64,000 bases of DNA. Origin: Bin5 sp965221145 (GTDB taxonomy: Bacteria > Chloroflexota > Anaerolineae > Caldilineales > Caldilineaceae). Shown piece after piece: positions 1 through 8,299 of this stretch (position 1 is its first letter; each line of letters opens with the position of its first letter). The notes beneath the pieces are model-generated. The model ran no database searches. It was not told where the DNA came from and saw only the letters and a list, made by a program, of their open reading frames with translations. The translations under genes were made by a program, and so were the position numbers. The DNA lies in assembly GCA_965221145.1 (NCBI GenBank), contig OZ244877.1:3224001-3288000 (forward strand), written 5' to 3'.

Positions 1-2380
1 CGATCGTGTACAGGCTGTCGGGTATGCAGCCGCTCAGTCGATTACCGGAAAGCCATACCTCCCTAAGATTTTCGAGCGTGCCCAACTCAGCCGGTATCGC
101 GCCCGTCAAGCCATTGGCAGCGAGTTCTAACATCCGCAAATTCGTGAGTCGGGCAATTGCGGTCGGTATCGAGCCGGACAGTTGGTTGCCGCTGAGGCCC
201 AGTTCTCGCAGATTGGCGAGAGCGCCCAGTTCGTGCGGTATGGGACCCGTCAGGCTATTCTGCGACAGGCGTAACTCCTGGAGATTCTCGAGACGGCCCA
301 ACTCAGCCGGGATCTCTCCCGACAAGGCATTGAAATCCAAACGCAACCATACGAGGCGAGCGAGATCGCCCAGTTCGGGAGGGATCGAGCCGGTGAGGCC
401 GTTATCGTAGATGTGTAGCCACTCCAGATTGACAAGATTGCCCAGTGTAGCCGGTATGTCGCCCGTCAGCCGGTTCTCTTGCAGCCCCAAACCGGTCAGT
501 TTCGTGAGCCGACCCAATTCGACAGGAATGCTGCCGGTCAACCGGTTGGCGTCGAGGCGCAACCACTCCAGATTGACGAGGCGCCCCAATTCAACTGGGA
601 TCTCTCCAAACAGTTTGTTCCTGTGCAGCCCCAATCCCTGCAGATTCGTCAGGTTGCCCAGGTCAGCCGGTATTACTCCGATCAGGCCGTTGCCGTCTAG
701 GCGCAGCCACTCGAGGTCCGAGAGTAGATTCAACTGCGAAGGAATGGAGCCCGTCAGCAAATTATCGTTCAGACTCAACCCCTTCAATTTTGCCAGACGC
801 CCCAGTTCGGGAGGAATCCTCCCCGTCAACTGGTTGCCGTGAATCCACAGCCACTTCAGATTGTCGAGCCACCCCAATTGGGCCGGAATCTCGCCCGTCA
901 ACTGGTTATCCTGGAGCCATATCCCTTCCAGGTAGGTGAGACGGGCCAGTTGGGCGGGTATGATGCCAGTCAGACCCTCGCCTTCGAGACGCAACTCAGT
1001 TACGCGCAGAGGAGGCGTCGACAGATCGAGGCCTATCCCTTCCCACTCGGTCATGGGAATCTGCGCGTTCCAGTTCAATGTGGCGGCGCCGGCCAAAGCC
1101 TCCTTGATCTCCAAGAGCGTGGCGCAATCCTCAACCAGGCCAGGATTTTGGCTGGGGTAGGCGACTGCGATACCGTTGGAACAAAGGGCAACAGGCTTCA
1201 CCTCATCGCAAAAGGGCAGGCCCAGACTGTACAGGTCATTGTTGCCCCTTCCCCGGAAAGTCTCCGGGACGCAGCCGCTCAAAGGATTGAATACGACCCT
1301 AAGATCCCTCAAGTTGGCCAGGCTTCCCAATTCGGGCGGAATGGAGCCGGACAGCTTGTTACTGTCCAGGCTTAGCTCTTCTAAGCTGAAAAGGCGACCC
1401 AGTTCGGGCGGTATCTCTCCCGTCAATTCGTTGTTGAAGAGATGCAGCTTCTCAAGATTGGCGAGGTCGCCCAACTCCGGCGGCATGGGACCCGTCAGCC
1501 TGTTGCCGTTGAGCAGTAGCTCCTTCAGCCTCGAAAGATGGCCCAACTCTGCCGGGATGATCCCGGTCAGTCCGCTGCCTACAAGATACAGCTTCTCCAG
1601 ATGCGCGAGATTGCCAAACTCCGCCGGTATGCTTCCTTCCAACTGATTGTAGGATAGGTCCAATGCTTCAAGCTCGGTCAGGCGACCCAGTTCAGCCGGG
1701 ATCGGCCCCGATAGGTGGTTGTTGCTGAGACCCAGCCACCTCAGTTTGGTGAGGAGACCCAACTCCGGCGGTATCGATCCCGTCAGTCTGTTGCCGGCGA
1801 GCCATATCTGGTACAGTTCGTTGAGACGACTCAACTCGACCGGGATGGTCCCCGTCAGGTCGTTGCTGCTCAGCGTCAGGCTTGCCAGATTCTCCAGCTT
1901 GCCCAGTTCAACCGGTATCGGTCCCGTAAGACTGTTGTTTTCGAGGTATAACCCCTGCAGGTTGGTGAGACGCCCCAGTTCTGGCGGAATCTCGCCTGTC
2001 ATGTTGGCGCCCTGGATCCCCAGTATTCTCAGGGTCTTGATGTTGCCCAATTCCGGTGGTATCGACCCTTCAAGCCTGTTGTCCGACAGATACAACCACT
2101 TAAGACTCGGCAGTTGCGCCAACTCGACCGGAATGGTTCCGGTCAGTTGGTTGTTGGCAAGATACAGGCCCTCCAGCTTGGAGAGGCGAGCCAATTCGGC
2201 CGGAATCTTTCCCGAAAATCTGTTGCTAAAGAGATGCAAATCCCGCAGTTTGGCGAGATCGCCTAACCAAGGGGGGATAGGCCCGGACAACTCGTTGCCG
2301 TTAAGAATCAGGGCTTTCAACTCAGAGTTACGACCAAGCTCCGCGGGTATGCCGCCTGTCAGCACGTTATTCTTCAGGTC
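1..2380 (-). pseudogene. Leucine-rich-repeat protein, 3' part of an IS-split gene
   Basis: The minus strand is open without a stop from position 2380 to the window edge, about 793 codons. It encodes 24-residue plant-type LRRs of the form LxLxxNxLTGxIPxELGxL. About 15 repeats (2380-1290) are followed by a C-cap-like stretch. Next comes a second N-cap module (about 1170-1000, with a conserved LNW...P...WEGI pattern like the one in the 5' part) and about 14 more repeats. It is the continuation of the coding piece at 4174-4860: removing the IS66 element and one copy of its duplication rejoins both parts in frame (GAC CTG AA|G AAT AAC). The gene runs off the window, so the C-terminus is unknown. 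As it stands this part has no start codon or signal peptide, so it is a disrupted gene. Such proteins are usually secreted or surface-bound and bind protein or glycan ligands; no ligand can be inferred. Confidence 0.9.
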
Positions 2381-2616
2381 GTAACTACTCAGCCATTACC
2401 CAATGTGCGCCTTTCAATGGGCAACCAAGTCATCCAAGTGTAATGAATCGTGTTTGGAATCTGTCTGAAAAGGTCAGGTTCGGGTCAATACGGCACAAAT
2501 GGTGCGAATTATGGCGTGTAGATGGAGGATTCACGCTTTCCGGCAGTCATTATTGGTCTTTTTGACCGATGACCGTACCTTTTCAAACAACCTCCCAGAC
2601 GAGGCTGAGTTGCTAC
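2381..2616. mobile_element. Mini-element attached to the IS66 copy
   Basis: This 236-bp non-coding segment starts GTAACTACTCAGCC. It ends with GGCTGAGTTGCTAC, whose reverse complement GTAGCAACTCAGCC matches the start at 11 of 14 positions or close to that. Seven bases separate it from the inner IS66 end at 2624. It looks like a small non-autonomous element with IS66-type ends lying next to the full IS. No open frame in it resembles a gene. The inverted repeats are read directly; mobility is inferred. Confidence 0.5.
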
Positions 2617-2630
2617 GATGATGGTAACTA

Positions 2631-4079
2631 CTAAGCCTGGTATGTGGAAGGGAAGAATGGCTGGTCAATAAATGCGTTGTAGATGGCATCAATGGCATTG
2701 TGACCGTGTTTGCGAGCGGTTGAGATATAGGAACGAATGGCACAGAAGGTATCGGCGCCCTCTTGTGTGCGGAAGGAACCGGAGACTTTCTGTTGAACCT
2801 TGATCATGCGCACATCGCGTTCGACCTGGTTGTTGTCAAAGGGGATGCGGAAATCATACATAAAGGCCAAGACGCCAGATTTATGCTTGTGCAGGCGGTC
2901 GAGCAAGTTTTTGGGCGGCGCTTGTTTGGGGCGGCCGCGTGCTCTGGGTCGGGTCGGCTTGGGCGGCGGGTTAGCGGCCAAGCCTTGGGCAATGAGCGCA
3001 TCGTACTCGGCCTCGTAGTAGGCCAAGCGCTCTGGGGGTAACACAGTGTGCGCTTCTGGGGTGGATGCGACTTCGGCTTTGATGGTGCATAACAGACGAG
3101 CCATCTTCTCAGCCCATGCTTGGCCGTATTGCTCGAACACAAAGCGCAACTCGCGCAGATGATGGACGTTGCAGAAAGCGTGCTGGCAGTCGCTAAACTG
3201 GAGATAGGGGGCCCAGTGGTCATGCAGAGCAACGCCCTGGTAGCGGGGCAAGATGCCAGCGTCTCGCATGCCGACATGACCTCGTTTGCCATGGACATGG
3301 TAGTAAGTCAGCCTGGCTGTGCTGGCCACATGCAGCCACTGCAAGCGCCCCTCGACACGCAACCCACTCTCATCGAAGTGGACGACCGGGTCAGCGATGA
3401 GTTGTGCGCGAATGTGTTCCAGAGTCGCTTGGCTCCGGCTGACAAGTTGACGGGCGGCGGCGAGTATGACCGCCTCCGAGGGCGCATCGCCGTAGAGCGC
3501 GGTCAGCAACTCTTTGATACGCGCCAAGGGGATGTACTGTTGGCCATACAGGTAGCAGGCGAGCGCTTTCAGACGCGGGCCATACTGGGTCGGTTGGGTC
3601 ACGTGGGCTGGAAAAGCCTCCTTCACATGGGCGCCACAGCCAGGACACTGCTTGACCTCTGCCTGATGCTCTGTGACTTCGATGCCAACCGGCGGCATGT
3701 CGAACACCTGCCGTTTCACATGCCCCTTGGCGCCGACCCCCTTCAGGTCTGTTTGGCAGTGCGGGCAGTCCTGTAGCGTATGAAGGATGACATGATGCGG
3801 TTCCGCCACTTGCGTCAAGGTTTGCCCTTTGTGACCAGGTTGCCCCCCACGCGGCCGCTGGCCCGACTGACGCAGACTCTGTCTTCTGCGCTTCTTCAGA
3901 CCATCGCTGCTGGGTGGCTTGCCGCTATTGTTACTGTCTTTCGCCAACTGATCCTGCAATTCCTGGATCAACACCTGCTGCGCAGCCACTTGCTCTCGCA
4001 ATGCCAGAATCAACTCGATCAGACTCTCTTGGTCTAATCGCTTCAGTTGCTCACGATCTACTGCCAACGAGTTGCTCAT
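2631..4079 (-). CDS. IS66-family transposase (TnpC)
   Basis: This DDE transposase of about 482 aa cuts and moves the element at 2381-4177. Start chosen at 4079 (MSNSLAVD) rather than the upstream in-frame codon at 4106, because it is preceded by TTGGGAATT. The N-terminal 50 residues form a leucine-rich coiled coil (ESLIELILALREQVAAQQ). A basic region follows with SDGLKKRRRQS, then a zinc-finger-like segment with CPHC and CPGCG. The catalytic core shows HFDESG (first Asp), LHDHWAPY (second Asp) and the NNQVERDVRM motif (Glu) near the C-terminus. Length and motif order are as in full-length IS66 TnpC, so it is probably intact. The stop codon lies inside an internal end-like repeat. Confidence 0.93.
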   Translation of the reverse strand: MSNSLAVDREQLKRLDQESLIELILALREQVAAQQVLIQELQDQLAKDSNNSGKPPSSDGLKKRRRQSLRQSGQRPRGGQPGHKGQTLTQVAEPHHVILHTLQDCPHCQTDLKGVGAKGHVKRQVFDMPPVGIEVTEHQAEVKQCPGCGAHVKEAFPAHVTQPTQYGPRLKALACYLYGQQYIPLARIKELLTALYGDAPSEAVILAAARQLVSRSQATLEHIRAQLIADPVVHFDESGLRVEGRLQWLHVASTARLTYYHVHGKRGHVGMRDAGILPRYQGVALHDHWAPYLQFSDCQHAFCNVHHLRELRFVFEQYGQAWAEKMARLLCTIKAEVASTPEAHTVLPPERLAYYEAEYDALIAQGLAANPPPKPTRPRARGRPKQAPPKNLLDRLHKHKSGVLAFMYDFRIPFDNNQVERDVRMIKVQQKVSGSFRTQEGADTFCAIRSYISTARKHGHNAIDAIYNAFIDQPFFPSTYQA

Positions 4080-4173
4080 AATTCCCAATTCTACCACTCC
4101 TACCATTGGTTTCGCATTAGCTTCCTGTTAGCATTCTATTTGATCTCTGGCCCTTTATCCTATGCCTTAGTAG

Positions 4174-4860
4174 TTACTTCAGGTCTAGTATTTCGAGGCT
4201 GGACAGTTCACCCAGTGCGGGAGGAATCTCCCCGCCAAGGTCGTTCCAGGCGAGGATCAGAAATCTCAGATTGGAAAGATTGCCCAACTCAGCCGGAATG
4301 ACGCCGGTCAGGCGATTATAGGGGAGATGCAACTCGCGCAGGTTGTCAAGACTCCCCAACTCGGCCGGCATTTCTCCGGTCAAATCGTTGTGGGTGAGAT
4401 CCAGAATTTCCAGATGGGAGAGGCTGCCCATGTCAGCGGGTATCGTCCCAGTCAAGCCTTTTTCTATGAGAGACAACTCTGTGACACGAACAGGGAGTGC
4501 AGAAGCGTCAATCTCGACTCCCTCCCATTCATCAATAGGGATCTGCGTGCTCCAGTTCAACGAGGCGTTCCCTGCCAGATTGTCCCTGATGCTGAGTAGA
4601 ATCTCGCAGTCCTCGACCGCGCCGAGGTTGACTTGTGTGCCCGCGTCAGGCTCAGAGCCGGACGGACAGAGGACGCTTTCTGCGCGGGAGCAGCTGCCAG
4701 CAAAGAGAACGGTGAGCGCTGCCCAGAGCGAGAGAATGGCTGCCTTGCGCAAGCGGGGACTTGGATGTTTCCCTTGCCAGACACAAGAGGCAGATCCTGT
4801 CCGTGTTATCGGCATGGTCCGCCCTGCTCCTTGCCGGAAACTATCGCTCTTGAATTTCAC
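4174..4860 (-). pseudogene. Leucine-rich-repeat protein, 5' part with signal sequence
   Basis: This is the first 228 codons of the split LRR gene. The GTG start at 4860 is supported by AGGGAGG about 7 nt upstream; an internal ATG 15 codons later is an alternative. A basic N-terminus is followed by a hydrophobic stretch (AAILSLWAALTVLFAG) and Cys, consistent with Sec export and possibly a lipoprotein, although the lipobox is poor. A cap module follows (CEILLSIRDNLAG, LNW, WEGVEI), then four LRRs. The fifth is broken at LDLK, where the IS66 end supplies an immediate TAA. A short secreted LRR fragment could still be made. The remainder continues at 2380. Confidence 0.88.
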
Positions 4861-4887
4861 TCAGGCACCTCCCTCTGCAGTTGAACA

Positions 4888-5643
4888 TCATGCCATGTCA
4901 GGCCAATAAAACTCCCTCTTAGTCGGATCATCGTAGCTATCCATCCACAAGTTCTTCAGGCCGGTGGTCTTGATTGCGGCCTCGACAATCGCCCGATTGA
5001 AGTCACCGACCAACTCATGCTGCAAGTACTCATTAACCGGCATCCACAGACATTCGTCGATCTCCCAGTCGTCCCGTTCAATCTCTTCGGTCAGCGGAGA
5101 CAGCCGACAAATGAAGTAGATGTCCGACTTGCCGTAGCGGTAGCCGTGCCAGTGCCGCCAACAGACAACAGCCTCGAACGTGGTCTCCACACCGGTCTCC
5201 TCGTAGACTTCCCGCACCGCGGCCGCCGCCAGATGCTCGCCGGGGTGGAGCGCGCCGCCGGGCAGCTTGTAATAGGGCCGGGATGAACCGCGATGCCGCT
5301 CGGAGACGACAAGAAGCTCCTGGCGCTCGTTGATGACAACGCCGCCAGCGCCGATGTAATGGGTGGCGTATCCGGGAACCAGGGCGTCTTCTTGAAACTT
5401 GCGAACAAGCATCACATAGTTGGGTTCGGTGTGGTGAAAGATGAAGCCGGCAGCCGTCGAGATTGGAATCAGTGCGGCCCGTTCGATGGGCAGATGCAGC
5501 CAGACCAAAAAGCGCCCATCCTGGATCCATTTCACCAGCGATGCGGACAGGCTCTGCTCGAAGACGGAGGCATCATCCGGCAGTTCATCCGTGTTGATCT
5601 CGATGCCGTTGAATCGGTTGACAGTGTGTGGCAGAATGTTCAT
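4888..5643 (-). CDS. Nudix hydrolase with N-terminal pre-Nudix domain (NUDT6-like)
   Basis: A protein of about 251 aa. Start set at 5643 (MNILPHTVNRF), preceded by AAGGTGA; the longer in-frame extension is low-complexity and unlikely. Residues about 1-100 (FNGIEINTDEL, LVWLHLPIERAALIPISTAAGFIFHHTE) match the pre-Nudix fold seen in eukaryotic NUDT6 and plant NUDT proteins. Residues about 105-235 are the Nudix domain, with the box GGALHPGEHLAAAAVREVYEETGV carrying the metal-binding REVYEE. Enzymes of this class cleave nucleoside diphosphates linked to another moiety; the substrate cannot be read from sequence. It is divergent from the dehydrogenase at 6008, with a 364-bp spacer. This architecture is less common in bacteria than the bare Nudix fold. 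Confidence 0.88.
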   Translation of the reverse strand: MNILPHTVNRFNGIEINTDELPDDASVFEQSLSASLVKWIQDGRFLVWLHLPIERAALIPISTAAGFIFHHTEPNYVMLVRKFQEDALVPGYATHYIGAGGVVINERQELLVVSERHRGSSRPYYKLPGGALHPGEHLAAAAVREVYEETGVETTFEAVVCWRHWHGYRYGKSDIYFICRLSPLTEEIERDDWEIDECLWMPVNEYLQHELVGDFNRAIVEAAIKTTGLKNLWMDSYDDPTKREFYWPDMA

Positions 5644-5914
5644 GGGTTCACCTTGTGGGATTGAAGTTGCTTGGCAATCCGGCGCGCCCCGTGAAATCCG
5701 GCCCGGATCCGCTCGTGCAGGTGCGGACCCATGGGACAAACGAACTCTCGTCTGGCATGGTTCCAGTACCCGTAACCATTGGGGCGATTTGGATTGAAAT
5801 GCGCAGCTTGTAACGTGACAGAGATAGAGAAAGACCTGTGAAGTGCGTGGTGGACATGACGCGAACTATTTTAGTCATCCCCGCACAACAAATCAAGTGA
5901 ACTAAAGGGCTGAC

Positions 5915-5944
5915 TTTCGACTGGCGCGCGCAGCCTGCTACAAT
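5915..5944 (+). promoter_or_regulatory. Possible sigma70-type promoter for the 6008 gene
   Basis: TTTCGA (5915-5920) and TACAAT (5939-5944) are separated by 18 bp and lie about 60 bp upstream of the ATG at 6008. The -10 is good and the -35 is weak. The rest of the 364-bp divergent spacer (5644-6007) shows no gene-like frame. Confidence 0.35.
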
Positions 5945-6007
5945 CATCCCGTGTTGGCCTCGCCGCGTGCATGGCAATCGAACCAGTACTCAGACAAGGT
6001 AAAGCCA

Positions 6008-7045
6008 ATGTCCAGCAAACCACCCGTGCTTGTTGATCCCTCTTTCCGCAGGATGGACGAGATTTTCTCACCGACAGACCTATGCCGCCTGCCCGAATTC
6101 GTCGATGTGGTCTGGGGCAAGTCGGAGCCGATGCCAGTGGACGACGCAGTCGAGGCATTGACAGGTGCCGTCGCCGTAATCTGCTCAAGCTGGCGCTACG
6201 GGAATATCCTGCCCCAGACGCAGAATCTCCGCACCATCCTTTCGGTCTCCGGCGCGTTCCCCTCCGGCCTGGACTATGAGTTCTGTTTCCGCAACGGAAT
6301 CCGGGTGCTTTCGGCTGCGCCTGCATTTGGCCGCCAGGTGGCGGAGATGGCTTTAGGCATGGCCATCGCCTGTGCGCGGGGGATCGTAGACGGTCATCAG
6401 GCGATGCAAAGGGGCAACGAGGACTATCTGCACGCCGGCAACGTGGGGACGTTCAACCTGTACGACAAACAGGTGGGTTTGATCGGGTACGGAGGGCTGG
6501 CCCGCAGTCTGCACCCTCTGCTCAAGCCATTTGGCTGCCGCGTTGCCGCGTACGATGTCTGGCTGGGGGAGCGCTACCTGCGGCGACAGGGCGTCACACC
6601 GCTTCCCCTGGAGGAGTTGCTGGCGACATCGCAGTTCATCTTCGTGCTGGCTGTGCCGTCGCATGAGAACCGCGCCCTGCTTGACCGCGCGCTGCTGGAG
6701 CGGATCCGGCCGGACGCGGCGCTGATCCTGGTCAGCCGCGCGCACCTTGTCGATTTTGATGCGCTGACCGAACTGCTACACGAAGGCCGTTTCCGTGCGG
6801 CGATCGATGTCTTCCCGCAGGAGCCGCTTGACCCTGAGCATCCTATCCGCAGCGCGCCCAATGTCGTACTCTCCGCGCATCGGGCGGGCACTGTCAAAGA
6901 GGCGCTCTGGGAGATCGGCGAGATGGTGTTGGATGATCTGAAAGCCATCGCCAACGGCATGCCGCCGCAGAGGATGCAGCGGGCCGAGCCGGAACTGGCG
7001 CCCCGCTATGCCAGCACGCGCGTGACGGGGCACAGGGCCAGATAA
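6008..7045 (+). CDS. D-isomer-specific 2-hydroxyacid dehydrogenase
   Basis: An NAD(P)-dependent dehydrogenase of about 345 aa that interconverts a 2-hydroxyacid and its 2-oxoacid. Start at 6008 (MSSKPPVLVDPSF) follows AAGGTAAAG; an earlier in-frame GTG lacks such a site. The Rossmann motif GLIGYGGLARSLHPLL with Asp at the end of beta-2 (AAYDVW) suggests NAD preference. Catalytic Arg is in LVSRAHLVD, Glu in DVFPQEPLDPEHP and His in LSAHRAG, the usual R-E-H triad. The protein is soluble. The convergent gene at 7082 is an oxidoreductase of the sugar-acid type, so a role in sugar-acid metabolism is plausible. The substrate is unknown. Confidence 0.88.
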   Translation: MSSKPPVLVDPSFRRMDEIFSPTDLCRLPEFVDVVWGKSEPMPVDDAVEALTGAVAVICSSWRYGNILPQTQNLRTILSVSGAFPSGLDYEFCFRNGIRVLSAAPAFGRQVAEMALGMAIACARGIVDGHQAMQRGNEDYLHAGNVGTFNLYDKQVGLIGYGGLARSLHPLLKPFGCRVAAYDVWLGERYLRRQGVTPLPLEELLATSQFIFVLAVPSHENRALLDRALLERIRPDAALILVSRAHLVDFDALTELLHEGRFRAAIDVFPQEPLDPEHPIRSAPNVVLSAHRAGTVKEALWEIGEMVLDDLKAIANGMPPQRMQRAEPELAPRYASTRVTGHRAR

Positions 7046-7069
7046 CGGGTTGTTCCCGGTCGCCGCCGG

Positions 7070-7087
7070 GGCTAGGCGCGCCTAGCC
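7070..7087. terminator. Perfect 18-bp palindrome between convergent genes
   Basis: GGCTAGGCGCGCCTAGCC reads the same on both strands. It sits between the convergent genes ending at 7045 and 7082 and includes the stop codon of the latter. It could act as a bidirectional terminator stem, but there is no T-run on either side, so the function is only inferred. Confidence 0.35.
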
Positions 7088-8116
7088 TACAACCGCCTTG
7101 CGAAGAGCATCGATCAGCCCCGGCTGGAGTTCGCTGGTCAGCGTCTCCTCCCTCATGTGGAGCGCGCTCATGTAAGCCTTTAGCACGATATGAAAGTCTT
7201 GCATCGCGGCGTCGAGGTTGAGGGGATGGAGTCGGCTGTCATCTTCCAGCCAGTCGAAAGCCGCTTCGGTCATGGCCGCCTGGCCAAGAATGTCCTCATC
7301 GGGATAGTTGTGGCTGCCGCCCGCGCGCGCGCCCCGAATAAGAGTCTCCCAGCCCCACATACTCCAATGGACGAATCCTTCCGTCCCGTAAACGGTCAAC
7401 TGCTTATGCACATTGGTGCGCTCATCACCGCTGAGCACATAGGCGCCGTTTGTACCGCATCTTAGCAGCGCGCTGGCCCCGTCCTCGTAGCGAATCGTTG
7501 CCATGGTCGCGTCGGGCGCAAAATGTTGCCTGCGGCCTGTCTGCAAGCCATCGCCGCCGGATACCTGGGCGAAGATGCTGTTCGGCTCTCCCTGCGGATG
7601 AAAGGCGGCGACGGATTGCAACACGTGTGTTCCTTGGTAGGCCATGTTCATACGCGCGCTGGCGTCAATGAAGCGGATCACGCCGATCGCGCCGTCGTGA
7701 ACGATGTCTTGCAGATACTGACGCCGGGGATGGAAATGGAGCTGATGGTTAATGGCCACCTTTAGCTTGCAGCCGCGCGCGAAAGCCCGGATCGCCAAGT
7801 AGTCCTCGGCCTGCATGGCCAGCGGCTTCTCGATGATCAGCGCGCCGACACCGGCGGCTTCAGCGGCCTCCATCACCTCCAGGCGCACGTCCGGCGGCGT
7901 GTTCACATGCACGAGATCGGGTTTCTCGCGTGCGAACATCTCGCGATAGTCGGTGTAGCGGGTGTCCACGTTCCAGCGCGCACCGTAGGCGTCCAGGTTC
8001 TCGCGGTTGCGCGTGGCGATACAGGCCAGTTTGCCGCGAGGAATGTGCGCGTAGGCGTCGGCATGGCCATTGGCCCGCCCCCCGCTCACGCCGGCGATTC
8101 CGCATTTGTAGGGCAT
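7082..8116 (-). CDS. Gfo/Idh/MocA-family oxidoreductase
   Basis: An NAD(P)-dependent sugar or inositol dehydrogenase-like protein of about 344 aa. Start at 8116 (MPYKCGIAGVSGG) has GGAG about 12 nt upstream. The longer frame reaching 8209 is an artefact that reads through the MITE. The N-terminal Rossmann fold has a variant glycine motif (GIAGVSGGRANGHADAY). The EKPLAMQAEDY motif carries the conserved Lys of the family, followed by the C-terminal alpha/beta substrate domain (NHQLHFHPRRQYL, and HVLQSVAAFHPQG). A repeated-element insertion lies just upstream of the ribosome site, so expression may have changed. Substrate unknown; the neighbouring 2-hydroxyacid dehydrogenase suggests carbohydrate catabolism. 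Confidence 0.87.
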   Translation of the reverse strand: MPYKCGIAGVSGGRANGHADAYAHIPRGKLACIATRNRENLDAYGARWNVDTRYTDYREMFAREKPDLVHVNTPPDVRLEVMEAAEAAGVGALIIEKPLAMQAEDYLAIRAFARGCKLKVAINHQLHFHPRRQYLQDIVHDGAIGVIRFIDASARMNMAYQGTHVLQSVAAFHPQGEPNSIFAQVSGGDGLQTGRRQHFAPDATMATIRYEDGASALLRCGTNGAYVLSGDERTNVHKQLTVYGTEGFVHWSMWGWETLIRGARAGGSHNYPDEDILGQAAMTEAAFDWLEDDSRLHPLNLDAAMQDFHIVLKAYMSALHMREETLTSELQPGLIDALRKAVVG

Positions 8117-8136
8117 AGCACCAAACTCCAGATTCG

Positions 8137-8283
8137 GGTAGTGGTCGAATAGTAAGTGATCTGGTAATCCGGTGGTATGGACATTCTTGTCCGTGCATCC
8201 GCTAATCATGGCAATTTCCGAACTGCAGAAATCACAGTTCAGACATAGACTTTGCTCTCACCACTTACTTTGTGACCACCACC
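8137..8283. mobile_element. 147-bp MITE, copy 1, with 8-bp target duplication
   Basis: Begins GGTAGTGGTCGAATAGTAAG and ends in the inverse of GGTGGTGGTCACAAAGTAAG. It is flanked by CAGATTCG on both sides (8129-8136 and 8284-8291). A central hairpin GGACA-TTCT-TGTCC is present. A copy of equal length lies at 46013-46159. It separates recQ (stop at 8300) from the Gfo/Idh gene; without it the two would be about 30 bp apart. The first nine end bases equal those of the IS1-family element at 26382-27209. Confidence 0.85.
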
Positions 8284-8299
8284 CAGATTCGAAAGAAGA

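Larger units (their letters stand above)
2381..4177 (-). mobile_element. IS66-family (ISBst12-like) insertion unit with 8-bp target duplication
   Basis: Ends read GTAACTACTCAGCC (2381 inward) and GTAACTACTAAGGC (4177 inward, minus strand). The GTAA start is typical of IS66 ends. The octamer TTCAGGTC flanks both sides (2373-2380 and 4178-4185), and 8 bp is the usual IS66 duplication length. A single transposase (tnpC type) is present, with no tnpA or tnpB, as in the ISBst12 subgroup. A second end-like sequence, GTAACTACTAAG, lies inside at 2624-2635 and overlaps the transposase stop region. The canonical IS may therefore be 2624-4177, while the unit that actually inserted is the longer 2381-4177. 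Confidence 0.9.

Noticed and set aside
6..2384. Plus-strand open frames across the LRR region (e.g. 6-410, 839-1375, 1719-2384)
   Set aside because: They are antisense shadows of the LRR reading frame; their proteins show only the inverted repeat pattern and no family features.
8117..8209. N-terminal extension of the Gfo/Idh protein to 8209
   Set aside because: The extension reads through the MITE and its target duplication, and the family begins at 8116.
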